From positions 1-61,535 of the forward strand of contig UQOE01000011.1 of the NCBI GenBank assembly GCA_900542575.1: a DNA stretch of 61,535 nucleotides, read 5' to 3'. The translations under genes were made by a program, and so were the position numbers. This DNA comes from an uncultured Oscillospiraceae bacterium. Its GTDB lineage: Bacteria; Bacillota; Clostridia; Oscillospirales; Acutalibacteraceae. This document shows, in pieces, positions 1-9,324 of the stretch (positions are counted from its first letter, which is position 1; every line of letters starts with the position of its first letter). Under the pieces are notes generated by a model that saw only the letters and a program-made list of their open reading frames with translations, had not been told where the DNA came from and searched no databases.

Positions 1-104
1 TCTACCAGACTGCTGTCTAGCGGAGGGTGTCCAACTTGTTATTGCAATTTGCGAAAAATATTTCCCCCAAATCTGAACAGGTTATGGTATAGTATAGTTG
101 ATAT

Positions 105-118
105 CGAACATGTGTACG
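105..118. promoter_or_regulatory. Possible LexA/DinR-type SOS box
   Basis: The site reads CGAACATGTGTACG. It differs at one base from the Firmicutes SOS consensus CGAAC-N4-GTTCG. It lies just downstream of a TATAGT-like -10 (93-98), where a repressor would block initiation, and about 50 bases before the TetR start. A weaker half match follows at 118-131. The consensus is established knowledge; that this site is bound by LexA is inference from one match. Confidence 0.4.
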
Positions 119-167
119 AACACAAGAACGGTTTGATTATGGCTCAGCCATAAAGAAGGTGAAAGAT

Positions 168-785
168 ATGGGGGGAAGAGACAATCCAATTTCAATTCGT
201 TCGAAACGCAAAATCACCGACAGCCTGCTGTCACTCATGCGCGAGTATCCGTTTTCCAAGATTTCCATTAAGGATATCGTTGAGCGGGCAGGACTGACCC
301 GGCAGACCTTCTACCACAACTTTGTTTCCAAGGAAGACGTTCTTTTCCAGAGAGAACAGGAACTGTTTGAAGAGTTTCTGAGGAAAGCAGAAGAAAACCA
401 TATTACCGATTTCAATGGTATCATCTACTTTTATTTCCGCTATTGGCAGAGAAACATTGACTTTGTCCGAGTACTAATTGACAACAATTTAGTCTACATC
501 ATGGAAGCACAGAAGCCCCGGTATTATGAAAAAATCCGAGACGCGCTGCTCCGGAAGCTGAAGCTCTCGGAAATGGAGTTGGAGTTCTGCTATGCATTCT
601 GCTCCGGCGGCATTACCAATCTTCTGGTTAGCTGGGTCCGCGGCGGAATGACCGTATCCGCGCAGGAAATGGCAGAACTGACAGTGGAAATGGTCGACGG
701 GAGTATGTTTCACACGGCACTTGCCGGACAGTTGGACCTGTCAAAAGTGAATCCTAATACGTCCGAAAATGAAATGGAATCTTAA
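168..785 (+). CDS. TetR/AcrR family transcriptional regulator
   Basis: A DNA-binding repressor-type regulator of about 205 residues, the usual TetR length. An N-terminal helix-turn-helix is visible in the stretch KISIKDIVERAGLTRQTFYH, and the rest is a helical ligand or dimer domain resembling the TetR_C_8 type. I chose the ATG at 168 because AAGAAGGTG lies 6-8 bases ahead of it. The in-frame GTG at 159 would be inside that ribosome site. It is followed by a strong terminator, so it appears monocistronic. The ligand and targets cannot be read from the sequence. It does not look like LexA, so the SOS-like box upstream is not explained by self-regulation. Confidence 0.85.
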   Translation: MGGRDNPISIRSKRKITDSLLSLMREYPFSKISIKDIVERAGLTRQTFYHNFVSKEDVLFQREQELFEEFLRKAEENHITDFNGIIYFYFRYWQRNIDFVRVLIDNNLVYIMEAQKPRYYEKIRDALLRKLKLSEMELEFCYAFCSGGITNLLVSWVRGGMTVSAQEMAELTVEMVDGSMFHTALAGQLDLSKVNPNTSENEMES

Positions 786-792
786 ACCTGAC

Positions 793-829
793 AAGGTGCA
801 TTGCAGAGGTCTTCTGCAATGCACCTTTT
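793..829 (+). terminator. Rho-independent terminator of the TetR gene
   Basis: A perfect 15-bp stem (arms 793-807 and 813-827) closes a 5-base loop and is followed by a T-rich tract. A second inverted repeat (853-863 with 875-885) follows without a T tract. The rest of the 786-1090 gap holds only the rny promoter. Confidence 0.9.
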
Positions 830-922
830 CTTTTTCCCCGCCAGAGTCCGAAAATACAGGCCGCGGTCTGCTTCCGGCCTGTATTACTGCCGATTTTCCG
901 CCGCGCCATCTTTCCGATTCTC

Positions 923-951
923 TTGCAATATGGAACGGAAAACAATATAAT
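923..951 (+). promoter_or_regulatory. Sigma-A type promoter for rny
   Basis: TTGCAA and TATAAT are separated by 17 bases. Transcription would start near 958, giving a leader of about 130 nt before rny. Confidence 0.75.
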
Positions 952-1090
952 AAACTAGTACTGTATAAGTATAGGTATGCGGCAGTCACTGCACAATTGC
1001 CGCTACTTTTTTATTGAAATAAAATGGGCTTTTGGCCCTTCTCGTTTCAATCGTACTTTTAAATCTAAATATTGGGGGTGAATCTACACT

Positions 1091-2644
1091 TTGAATCTGA
1101 TATTGTCCATCATTCTCATTATCGTTGCCCTTTTGGTGGGCCTCGGAGTCGGTTTCGCCCTCGGTGAACAGCACCGGAAAAAGACCGCAGAGGCAACCAT
1201 CGGTTCGGCCAATCAGGAGGCGACCCGCATCCTGAATCAGGCATTGGCCATGGCCGAGCAGAAGCGGAAAGAGTCTGTTCTGGAAGCAAAAGATGAAATT
1301 CATCGTCACCGTCAGGAAGTGGAAAAAGAGCTCCGCGACCGCAGAAATGAGGTTCAGCGTCAGGAACGGCGCATGAACCAGAAAGAGGAAAATCTTGACA
1401 AGAAGTCGGACAACCTTGAGCGGAAAGAGGAGAATCTCGTCAAAAAACTGAAGGAAGCCGAACAGAAACAGGCGGAAATCGAAGAGGTTAAGAAAAACCA
1501 GGTCGAAATCCTTGAAAAAATTTCCGGATTTACCGAGGCACAGGCCAAGGACTATATCCTTGCAGAAGTAGATGAAAAACTGGATCGCGAAAAAGCCACC
1601 AAAATTCTGGAGGCTCAGGAGCAGATCAAAGACCAGTCGGACGAGATGGCCCGCAGAATTGTCACCACAGCCATTCAGCGCTGTGCGGCAGAGCGTACGA
1701 CAGAGGCAACCGTATCGGTTGTACAGCTGCCGAACGACGAAATGAAAGGGCGCATCATCGGCCGCGAGGGTAGAAACATTCGCGCTATTGAGGCGGTGAC
1801 CGGCGTCGACCTTATTATCGACGACACACCGGAGACCATCACAATCTCGTGTTTCGAACCGGTTCGGCGGGAAATTGCCCGGCTGACGATGGAACGTCTC
1901 ATTCAGGACGGCCGCATTCATCCGGCCCGCATTGAAGAGACCTATGAAAAGTGTAAGAAAGAAGTAAACCAGACGATTAAGCAGACCGGCGAGCGCGCCG
2001 TGCTGGACGCCGGCGTCACCGGCATCCATCCGGAACTTGTCAAGCTCCTCGGCCGCTTGAAATATCGTACCAGCTATGGCCAGAATGTACTGGACCATTC
2101 GCTTGAGGTCTGTTATCTCTCGGGCCTCATTGCTTCCGAAATCGGCGCCGATGTCAAACAGGCAAAACGTGCAGGCCTGCTCCATGATATCGGAAAAGCC
2201 ATTGACCACGAGATGGAAGGCTCGCACGTCCAGCTCGGCGCAGACGCAGCAAAGAAGTATCGTGAGAGCGAACCCGTGGTCCACGCAATCCGTGCCCATC
2301 ACGGAGACGTAGAGCCGAAGACAACCGTGGCCTTTATTGTACAGGCCGCCGATGCCATCTCTGCGGCACGCCCAGGAGCCAGACGGGAGAATATTGAGAA
2401 TTATATTAAACGTCTGGAAAAACTGGAAGAAATTGCCAACTCGTTTGACGGAGTTGACAACTCGTTCGCCATTCAGGCGGGCCGGGAAATTCGAATCATG
2501 GTCAAACCGGAAAAAATTTCCGACGACCAGATGGTTATTCTCGCCCACGATGTCGCCCAGCGAATCGAGGAAGAGCTCGAGTACCCGGGACAAATCAAAA
2601 TTCATGTGGTCCGCGAGAGCCGCGTAATGGATTACGCAAAATAA
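1091..2644 (+). CDS. rny: Ribonuclease Y
   Basis: Membrane-anchored endoribonuclease that initiates mRNA decay in Firmicutes. The 517 residues match the family length. Order: an N-terminal membrane helix (about residues 2-24), a long charged coiled coil (about 30-190), a KH domain with GRIIGREGRNIR, and an HD domain with the metal motif HDIGKA near residue 365. The start is an unusual TTG, supported by GGGGGTG 10 bases upstream; no in-frame ATG sits at a better place. ymdB follows directly, as in many Firmicutes. Family identity is very clear. Confidence 0.97.
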   Translation: MNLILSIILIIVALLVGLGVGFALGEQHRKKTAEATIGSANQEATRILNQALAMAEQKRKESVLEAKDEIHRHRQEVEKELRDRRNEVQRQERRMNQKEENLDKKSDNLERKEENLVKKLKEAEQKQAEIEEVKKNQVEILEKISGFTEAQAKDYILAEVDEKLDREKATKILEAQEQIKDQSDEMARRIVTTAIQRCAAERTTEATVSVVQLPNDEMKGRIIGREGRNIRAIEAVTGVDLIIDDTPETITISCFEPVRREIARLTMERLIQDGRIHPARIEETYEKCKKEVNQTIKQTGERAVLDAGVTGIHPELVKLLGRLKYRTSYGQNVLDHSLEVCYLSGLIASEIGADVKQAKRAGLLHDIGKAIDHEMEGSHVQLGADAAKKYRESEPVVHAIRAHHGDVEPKTTVAFIVQAADAISAARPGARRENIENYIKRLEKLEEIANSFDGVDNSFAIQAGREIRIMVKPEKISDDQMVILAHDVAQRIEEELEYPGQIKIHVVRESRVMDYAK

Positions 2645-2653
2645 CGAATAGAC

Positions 2654-2696
2654 AGGAGGTCCAAATCCGCATCAGGTCGGAGAGGGCCTCCTTTTA
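2654..2696 (+). terminator. Weak hairpin between rny and ymdB
   Basis: AGGAGGTCC pairs with GGGCCTCCT (one G-T pair) ahead of TTTTACATTTT. It may reduce rather than stop read-through into ymdB. The left arm also looks like a Shine-Dalgarno sequence but no start follows it. Confidence 0.5.
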
Positions 2697-2720
2697 CATT
2701 TTGGAAAGGAATCGACATTC

Positions 2721-3494
2721 ATGAGAGTCTTAGCCGTCGGCGATGTGGTCGGCAAAAACGGCGTGGAATTTCTGCAGGATGTCCTTCCGGCGTACCGCCG
2801 CCTGGAAGGCATCGACTTCTGCGTCGTTAATGGTGAAAATTCCAGCGATGGAAACGGCATCACCCCTGTATCGCTGCGGGAACTCTACGCCGGCGGGGCC
2901 GATGTTGTCACCACCGGCAACCACGCATTCCGCCGGCCCGAAATGATGGACGTCTATGACGAAGATGCCTCCGTCCTGCGCCCGGCGAACTTCCCATCCA
3001 GCGTGCCTGGACGGGGCTTCTGCGTCGTCGACAAAGGGCGGTACCGCATCGGTGTCGTCAATCTGATGGGCACCACATATCTGGAGCCGCTTGGCAACCC
3101 GTTCCAGGCGGCGGACCGCATTCTGCCCGAACTGAAGGAATGTCGGTTTCTCCTGGTGGACTTCCACGCGGAGGCCACCTCGGAAAAGCGGGCCATGGCG
3201 TTTTATCTGGACGGACGGGTCTCCGCCCTGTTCGGCACGCATACCCATGTCCAGACCGCCGATGAACAGATTCTGCCGGAGGGTACCGGCTATATTACCG
3301 ATCTCGGTATGACGGGCCCAATCCAGTCGGTGCTCGGGGCCAAACCCGAGCTCGCCATCCGGAAGTTCTGTACCAATCTGCCGACGCGGTTCGACCTTGT
3401 CAAAGGTGGGGAGCAGATGCTCAACGGCTGTGTTTTCGACCTGGATGATCGGAACGGAAAGACCGTGGCCGTGGAGCGGATCACACTGAAATAA
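2721..3494 (+). CDS. ymdB: YmdB-family metallophosphoesterase (2',3'-cyclic nucleotide phosphodiesterase)
   Basis: A 257-residue cytoplasmic dinuclear-metal phosphodiesterase of the TIGR00282 type. In Bacillus YmdB acts on cyclic nucleotides and affects biofilm and motility choice together with RNase Y. Metal-binding motifs are visible in order: GDVVGKNG near the start, VVNGEN near residue 39, TTGNHAF near 68, DFHAE near 151 and GTHTHVQTAD near 175. It starts with ATG after GGAAAGGAA. Its stop overlaps an ATG of the next frame, so the next gene is probably cotranscribed. The rny-ymdB adjacency supports a joint RNA-metabolism role. Confidence 0.93.
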   Translation: MRVLAVGDVVGKNGVEFLQDVLPAYRRLEGIDFCVVNGENSSDGNGITPVSLRELYAGGADVVTTGNHAFRRPEMMDVYDEDASVLRPANFPSSVPGRGFCVVDKGRYRIGVVNLMGTTYLEPLGNPFQAADRILPELKECRFLLVDFHAEATSEKRAMAFYLDGRVSALFGTHTHVQTADEQILPEGTGYITDLGMTGPIQSVLGAKPELAIRKFCTNLPTRFDLVKGGEQMLNGCVFDLDDRNGKTVAVERITLK

Positions 3495-3508
3495 TGCGGA
3501 GGTATACG

Positions 3509-4969
3509 ATGAAAAACTGGAAAAAATGGATCGCCGCCATTCTGGCGCTGCTGCTGCTGTTCTCCCTCTCCGCCTGCGGAAAGAAGCCAAAGGGAGAAGG
3601 CGAGAAGGAACTCTCTGCCTCGGAACAGAGCGATGTCCGTCTCCCCTATTCCCGGGAGGACGGCATCAATCCCTACACGGCGAAGAGTCTGCTGAACGAG
3701 CCCATCATGCCGCTGCTGTACCAGGGACTGTATTATCTGGACAGCACCTACCGGGAGCAGCCGGAGATCGCCGATCACATGTCGCAGATCGGTACGGCGC
3801 TGACGGTGACGCTGAGCGACAATGCCGTCTTCTCTGATGGATCCAAAATTGACGCCGGAGACATCGTCTACTCATTTCAGAAGGCGAAAAAATCCACGTA
3901 TTACAGCGGACTGCTGACCACATTCCGCTCGGCGGCCGAGGAAAGCAGCAACGCGGTCACGTTTGAGATGACGAATGCCAACCGCTACGCTGTCCAGAAC
4001 CTCACGTTCCCAGTTGTCAAGCAGGGAACAGCGGACAAGGGGGACTCTGTCCCGACCGGTTCCGGCCAGTACAAGTACAGCGTCTCGGACATGGGAGGCA
4101 TGCTGGAGAAAAACAAGGAGTGCAAGCAGGAACGGACGGCGGACGGCAAACATCGCCGGCAGAGCGGCTCGGTCAATAAGGTCTACCTCTCCAATATCGC
4201 GGAGACCACCAATCTCATGACCAATCTCGCCATCGGCAATATCAATGCCGTGTTTGACGATCTCGCTGCAGGCCCGGTCCAGCGTGTCCAGGTCAACTAC
4301 TGCCAGCAGCCGATGAACAACATCGTCATCCTCAAATTCGGCTCCAATGAGACGCTGCAGAACGCAAAGCTGCGCCAGGACATCAGCGTCCTGCTGGACC
4401 GCTCTTCCCTGATCAGCATCGGTCTCAACGGTTACGGCAAGGCAGCCGATCTCCCGTTCCAGCCCCGCTGGTATGCGACGAAAGGCATCCGCACTGCCAA
4501 ACCGGGCAAGGACCGCGCAAAACTGGAACTTCAGAAGGCCTTTAAGGGTAAGACGCTCTCTATCCTGACTGACGCCGACAACCCGTTCAAACAGGAAATT
4601 GCCTCGGAGCTGCAGGATGAGCTCCAGACCATGGGCATCCGCACCACCATCTCTGCCCAGAACTACAGCTCCTACACCTCGGCGGCCAACGGCACCGGAT
4701 ACGACCTGATTCTGGCGGAGTACAAGCTGAACGACGGCATGGATCTCTCGGCTGTCATGCCGGACAAGGCCTCTCAGAAAGTCTATGCCAATGTCATCAA
4801 CGGGAAGGTCTCCCTGAAGAAATTCGCGGCGTGGTATCAGAAACACATGCCTTTCATTACAATCGGCTACCGCGGCGGCATGCTGGCCTACTCCAAGGAC
4901 CTGAAGGAGAAGCCGAATCCGCTCCCGGGAGATCCGTACGCAGACGTAAGCAAATGGCAGGTTCAATAA
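3509..4969 (+). CDS. Extracellular solute-binding lipoprotein, family 5 (ABC transporter)
   Basis: A 486-residue lipoprotein resembling peptide or oligosaccharide-binding proteins of ABC importers (SBP_bac_5). It begins MKNWKKWIAAILALLLL and has a lipobox LSAC about 25 residues in, so it should be anchored outside the membrane by lipidated Cys. The ATG at 3509 has GGAGG 7 bases upstream; an earlier in-frame ATG at 3494 overlaps the ymdB stop and lacks one. It is shorter than typical family members (about 520-600). No permease or ATPase genes are adjacent, so the substrate and partner transporter are unknown. Confidence 0.8.
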   Translation: MKNWKKWIAAILALLLLFSLSACGKKPKGEGEKELSASEQSDVRLPYSREDGINPYTAKSLLNEPIMPLLYQGLYYLDSTYREQPEIADHMSQIGTALTVTLSDNAVFSDGSKIDAGDIVYSFQKAKKSTYYSGLLTTFRSAAEESSNAVTFEMTNANRYAVQNLTFPVVKQGTADKGDSVPTGSGQYKYSVSDMGGMLEKNKECKQERTADGKHRRQSGSVNKVYLSNIAETTNLMTNLAIGNINAVFDDLAAGPVQRVQVNYCQQPMNNIVILKFGSNETLQNAKLRQDISVLLDRSSLISIGLNGYGKAADLPFQPRWYATKGIRTAKPGKDRAKLELQKAFKGKTLSILTDADNPFKQEIASELQDELQTMGIRTTISAQNYSSYTSAANGTGYDLILAEYKLNDGMDLSAVMPDKASQKVYANVINGKVSLKKFAAWYQKHMPFITIGYRGGMLAYSKDLKEKPNPLPGDPYADVSKWQVQ

Positions 4970-4998
4970 TTGAAAAGGCCGGGTAAGTATGATAAAAT
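4970..4998 (+). promoter_or_regulatory. Promoter for asp23-fakA-recG
   Basis: TTGAAA and TAAAAT are separated by 17 bases, starting at the last base of the preceding stop codon. Transcription would begin near 5005, about 30 bases before the Asp23 ATG. Confidence 0.65.
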
Positions 4999-5034
4999 CA
5001 ACTACTGAAATTTTTTCATAAGGGAAGGTGTCAT

Positions 5035-5388
5035 ATGATCCAATTTGAAAACCCGCTCGGCACCGTTGACATTGACGAACCCTATTTCTCGGAACTGCTC
5101 GGCAGTATCGTCCCGACGTGCTTCGGTGTTGTCGACATGTCGGACCTCAATGTCTTTCAGAGTGTTCGCTCTTTTTTTGATCGGAAGCACCAGTTTCCCG
5201 ACAAGGGCGTTTCAGTCCGCAGCGAAGCGGACGGTTTGGTCATCGAACTGCATATCGTGGTCTCTTACGGACTCAATATTGAGACCGTTGTGCGCAACAT
5301 CGTCGAAAAAGTGCGCTACACGATCGAAGACGTGACCGGCTTGACGGTGAAAAACGTCAAAGTCTATGTCGACGAAATGAAAGCGTAA
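5035..5388 (+). CDS. Asp23/Gls24 family protein (YloU-like)
   Basis: A 117-residue member of the alkaline-shock protein 23 family, soluble proteins linked to envelope stress. The stretch VIELHIVVSYGLNI and the C-terminal VKNVKVYVDEM fit the family beta-sheet core. Start ATG follows GGGAAGGTG. It lies immediately before a YloV/FakA-type gene and recG, the order found in Bacillus (yloU-yloV), which supports the identity. Its exact molecular role is not known in the family. Confidence 0.88.
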   Translation: MIQFENPLGTVDIDEPYFSELLGSIVPTCFGVVDMSDLNVFQSVRSFFDRKHQFPDKGVSVRSEADGLVIELHIVVSYGLNIETVVRNIVEKVRYTIEDVTGLTVKNVKVYVDEMKA

Positions 5389-5401
5389 GGAGAGCACAGC
5401 T

Positions 5402-7117
5402 GTGATTAACGGAGCAACCTATCGAGACGCCATTATTTCTGCGGCGTACAATATAAGCAATAACCGCAAGGCAGTCGATGCCTTGAATGTCTTCCCGGTC
5501 CCGGACGGCGACACGGGAACCAATATGTCTATGACCATTACGTCGGCCCGCAAAGAACTGGAGCGGCTGCCGGACGAGACACCGGTCTCAAAAGTTGCCT
5601 CCAAGACTTCCTCCGCCATGTTGCGGGGGGCGCGCGGCAACTCCGGCGTCATCCTCTCTCTCATCTTCCGCGGCATTTCCAAAGGACTGAAGGGAAAAGA
5701 GGAAATTGATTCCCGCGACATGATCCTCGCTCTCTCCTACGGCGTCGAGTCCGCCTACAAGGCGGTCATGAAGCCGACGGAGGGCACTATTCTGACCGTT
5801 GTCCGTGTCGCCTGCCGCGAAGGCGCCAAATTCGGCACCGAGCACAAAGAAGCGCCGTTTGAAGAGGTATGGGCCCACGTCATCGAGGGTGCCAAGAAAG
5901 CACTTGCTCAGACGCCGGAAATGCTCCCGGTTCTGAAAAAGGCCGGGGTCGTCGATGCTGGCGGCCAGGGCCTGGTCCTGGTCTTTGAGGGCATGCAGTC
6001 CGTCTTTCAGAATGGGGTTATTATGGAAGACGCCGAAGAACCGGAGAAGGCCGAAGAGGAGAAAAAAGAGGTCCGCTCCAGAACCGAAGAAGCGGCGGCG
6101 CAGTATTTCTACTGCACGGAGCTTGTGGTTCTGCGGGAGCAGAACGGAAAAGATCCGGTCAGCCTCAAGGCCTATCTGGAATCGGTCGGCGACCAGCTCT
6201 ACTGCGACGTGCAGAATGACTATATTGCCCTGCATATTCACACCAATGAGCCGGGCCGGGTACTGACCCAGGCCAAAAAATATGGCCAGCTGGTCAAGGT
6301 GAATGTCACCAATATGACCCAGCCCACCATTAACAGCGGTGCGGACCAGAAATATGCAAAGATCGACGTCCACCAGTACCACAAGGACGTCTCGTTCGAA
6401 AAGCCGGAGGAGAGCGGAAGCGAACCGAAGGCTCAGCAGTTTGAAAAGGTGGAGCCCGTCAACGAAGTCGGCTTTGTCGCTGTCTGCGCAGGCGACGGCC
6501 TCACCGAACTGTTCAAGGAGATCGGCGCCGACATCGTCGTCTCCGGCGGACAGACCATGAATCCCAGCACAGAGGACATCCTCAACGCCGTCGAGGCCAC
6601 GCCTGCCCACACGGTCTTTGTGCTGCCGAACAACAAGAACATCATCATGGCGGCAGAGCAGGTCGACCCGCTGACCTCGCGCCAGGTTATCGTCATTCCG
6701 ACCCGCACGGTGCCGCAGGGCATTTCCGCCATGCTCCATTTCAATCCGGAGGAGTCGGTAAAGGACAACAACCTCGCCATGGTCAAGTCCCTGGACGGCG
6801 TGTCCACGGCTCAGGTCACCTTTGCAGCCCGCGACAGTCAGATCGACGGGTTTGACATCAAGAAGGGCCAGATGCTCGGCATGGAGAACGGCTCTATCAC
6901 AGTTGTAGATGACGACTGCGTGACCACGGCCTACAAGGTCACCCGCCATCTCTGCTCCCGCCGCACCACGATGGTCACCATCTACTACGGCGAGGGTGCC
7001 ACCGAAGAGGACGCGCAGAAGCTTGAAAAGATGCTGAAGGACCGCTTCAGCTCGCTGGAGACGGGCATTATCTACGGCGGACAGCCGGTCTACTCGTTCA
7101 TCATCTCGGTTGAATAA
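5402..7117 (+). CDS. DAK2/DegV-type kinase, FakA/YloV family
   Basis: A 571-residue protein of the fatty acid kinase subunit A family. FakA phosphorylates fatty acids presented by a FakB (DegV) carrier. The N-terminal DAK2 ATP-binding domain shows NVFPVPDGDTGTNM near residues 30-43 and RGARGNSGV near 78. The C-terminal half (about 330-571) is the DegV-like EDD domain. GTG start with AAGGAGAG upstream. No fakB is visible here. The gene is close behind asp23 and 10 bases ahead of recG, so it is probably in one operon. FakA function is inferred from family and context. Confidence 0.85.
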   Translation: MINGATYRDAIISAAYNISNNRKAVDALNVFPVPDGDTGTNMSMTITSARKELERLPDETPVSKVASKTSSAMLRGARGNSGVILSLIFRGISKGLKGKEEIDSRDMILALSYGVESAYKAVMKPTEGTILTVVRVACREGAKFGTEHKEAPFEEVWAHVIEGAKKALAQTPEMLPVLKKAGVVDAGGQGLVLVFEGMQSVFQNGVIMEDAEEPEKAEEEKKEVRSRTEEAAAQYFYCTELVVLREQNGKDPVSLKAYLESVGDQLYCDVQNDYIALHIHTNEPGRVLTQAKKYGQLVKVNVTNMTQPTINSGADQKYAKIDVHQYHKDVSFEKPEESGSEPKAQQFEKVEPVNEVGFVAVCAGDGLTELFKEIGADIVVSGGQTMNPSTEDILNAVEATPAHTVFVLPNNKNIIMAAEQVDPLTSRQVIVIPTRTVPQGISAMLHFNPEESVKDNNLAMVKSLDGVSTAQVTFAARDSQIDGFDIKKGQMLGMENGSITVVDDDCVTTAYKVTRHLCSRRTTMVTIYYGEGATEEDAQKLEKMLKDRFSSLETGIIYGGQPVYSFIISVE

Positions 7118-7126
7118 GAAAAAATC

Positions 7127-9166
7127 ATGCTGCCTAAGATTTCACTGAATCAATTAAAGGGTGTCGGTGCCAAACGGGCTGAGCAGTTTCATGTGCTCGG
7201 CGTCGATGACATCGACGCCCTTCTGCATTACTACCCCCGGGACTACCAGGACTGGAGCCGGCCTGTGCTGCTGTTCGGCGCAGAGTTCCAGGAAAAGCCC
7301 GTCTGCATTGAAGCGGAGATCATCTCACCGGTGAGCCGCTTCCGTTCGCACAGCGGTGTTATGTGCTTCACGGCGACTATTGCGGACAATTCCGGGAAGT
7401 GCAAAGTCCTCATTTTCAACAACAAATACGCCGCAGCCAAACTGACAGAGGGTGAGACCCTGCTGTTTTTCGGACGGGTCACCCAGGGAAACAGCGGCCG
7501 CGAAATGCTGTCCCCGGAGATCGGGGACCCGGCCGGCCAGAAACAGATCCATCCCATCTACTCGCGGAATAAGAGCCTTTCTTCCCGCATGATCGAGTCA
7601 ACCGTACGGCGGGCTCTGACGGAATTCGGCGGTATGGAGGTGGATCCGCTTCCCGACGAAATACTGGATCGCTACGGCCTGATGCCGCTGCAGAAGGCGC
7701 TCCGGGAGATCCATTTTCCCACGGACATGGAGGAGATGTCCGCGGCCCGGAACCGCTTTATCTTCGAGGAGCTCTTCGAGCTGGAGCTGGGCCTCCGCCG
7801 CATTCGTGAGCGGAATAAGGAGACCTCAGATGTGCGCATTCGGCAGGATGTCTCGGAGGACTTTTACCGGACTCTGCCGTTTACGCCCACCGGCGCCCAG
7901 CGTCGGGCGGTGCAGGAGGCCATTGCCGACATGCAGAGCGGTATGCTCATGAACCGTCTGGTCCAGGGGGATGTCGGATCCGGCAAGACCATGGTGGCCG
8001 CCGCCCTCGGATTTGTGACGGTTAAAAACGGGTACCAGTGTGCCATGATGGCGCCCACGGAGATTCTGGCGGAACAGCATTACCAGACTATGCAGAAATT
8101 TTTCGAAGGGACCGGCGTGTCAGTCGGTCTGCTGACCGGATCTATGCCGGAATCGAAAAAGAAAGAGGTGCGGGAGCAGCTGGCCCACGGTGAGCTCGAT
8201 TTCGCAGTCGGCACCCACGCACTCATTACCGATAAGGTCCGGTTCTGGAATCTCGGCCTCGTCATCACGGACGAGCAGCACCGCTTCGGCGTCCGACAGC
8301 GGGGCGCCCTGGCGGAGAAGGGTAACGGGGCCCACGTGCTCGTCATGTCCGCCACTCCCATCCCCCGGACGCTGGCCCTCGCCATCTACGGCGATCTGGA
8401 TGTCTCCGTCATCGACGAACTCCCCGCCGGGCGCAAACCGATTGCCACCTACCGCATTGACAGCGGCAAACGCATGCGCTGTTTCAACTACATAAAGAAG
8501 TTCCTCGACGCGGGCAAGCAGGGCTATATTGTCTGTCCGCTGGTGGAGGAGAGCGATGCTTCGGACCTGATCTCCGCCACCGAATACTATGAGCGCATCC
8601 GGCAGAACGAGTTCCGGGATTACCGTGTCGGCCTGCTCCATGGCCAGATGAAGGCGGATGAAAAAGCCTATGTCATGCACCGCTTTGCCGCCGGTGAGAT
8701 CCAGCTGCTGGTTGCCACCTCGGTTATTGAGGTCGGCGTCGATGTCCCCAACGCCGTCATCATGCTGATTGAAAACGCCGAGCGGTTCGGTCTGTCCCAG
8801 CTCCACCAGCTGCGCGGCCGCATCGGCCGCGGATCCGACGCCTCGACCTGCGTTCTGCTCAGTGACAACCGGAGCGAGATTACCCGGAAGCGCCTGAAAA
8901 TCATGTGCAGTACCAACGACGGCTTCGAGATTGCTCAGGAAGACCTGGCTCTGCGCGGCCCCGGCGACTTTTTCGGCCAGCGCCAGCACGGCCTGCCGGA
9001 ACTCCGAATTGCCGATATGACCGAGGACATGGAAGTCCTCACCAAGGCCGAAGAGGCCGCCACGGAACTCCTCCGGCGCGATCCGGAGCTGACCCGTCCC
9101 GAACACCGCAATCTCGCCCATGAGACCAATCGGCTGTTTGCCCGGTCGGCAGAAAATATGTCATAG
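7127..9166 (+). CDS. recG: ATP-dependent DNA helicase RecG
   Basis: A 679-residue branch-migration helicase for replication-fork rescue and recombination, the usual family length. Order: an N-terminal wedge/OB domain, Walker A GDVGSGKT near residue 282, the DEQH box in TDEQHRFGV near 380, SATPIPRTLAL in motif III, and a helicase C domain with QLRGRIGRG near 563. ATG start lies 10 bases after the previous stop. It ends with a strong terminator, closing the asp23-fakA-recG operon. Confidence 0.97.
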   Translation: MLPKISLNQLKGVGAKRAEQFHVLGVDDIDALLHYYPRDYQDWSRPVLLFGAEFQEKPVCIEAEIISPVSRFRSHSGVMCFTATIADNSGKCKVLIFNNKYAAAKLTEGETLLFFGRVTQGNSGREMLSPEIGDPAGQKQIHPIYSRNKSLSSRMIESTVRRALTEFGGMEVDPLPDEILDRYGLMPLQKALREIHFPTDMEEMSAARNRFIFEELFELELGLRRIRERNKETSDVRIRQDVSEDFYRTLPFTPTGAQRRAVQEAIADMQSGMLMNRLVQGDVGSGKTMVAAALGFVTVKNGYQCAMMAPTEILAEQHYQTMQKFFEGTGVSVGLLTGSMPESKKKEVREQLAHGELDFAVGTHALITDKVRFWNLGLVITDEQHRFGVRQRGALAEKGNGAHVLVMSATPIPRTLALAIYGDLDVSVIDELPAGRKPIATYRIDSGKRMRCFNYIKKFLDAGKQGYIVCPLVEESDASDLISATEYYERIRQNEFRDYRVGLLHGQMKADEKAYVMHRFAAGEIQLLVATSVIEVGVDVPNAVIMLIENAERFGLSQLHQLRGRIGRGSDASTCVLLSDNRSEITRKRLKIMCSTNDGFEIAQEDLALRGPGDFFGQRQHGLPELRIADMTEDMEVLTKAEEAATELLRRDPELTRPEHRNLAHETNRLFARSAENMS

Positions 9167-9172
9167 CTACGA

Positions 9173-9211
9173 AAGTCCAACACTTTATTAAAGTGTTGGA
9201 CTTAATTTTTT
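9173..9211 (+). terminator. Terminator after recG
   Basis: A perfect 14-bp stem (9173-9186 with 9190-9203) closes a 3-base loop and is followed by TTAATTTTTT. Confidence 0.93.
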
Positions 9212-9257
9212 GAAAATGGGGCAGTGAGCGAGAATTTTAGGACCAACAGAATTCTGT

Positions 9258-9286
9258 TTGACATCCCGGACACCGCGTGCTACTAT
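9258..9286 (+). promoter_or_regulatory. Promoter of the sulfur-carrier operon
   Basis: A consensus -35 TTGACA and -10 TACTAT lie 17 bases apart. The start near 9293 excludes the in-frame ATG-like codon at 9277 as the beginning of the next gene. Confidence 0.85.
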
Positions 9287-9324
9287 ATTTTCATACTAAA
9301 CAAATAGGAATAAGGTGCTTAAAC

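Noticed and set aside
853..885. Second terminator after the TetR gene
   Set aside because: The inverted repeat is real, but no T tract follows it, so I do not call it a terminator.
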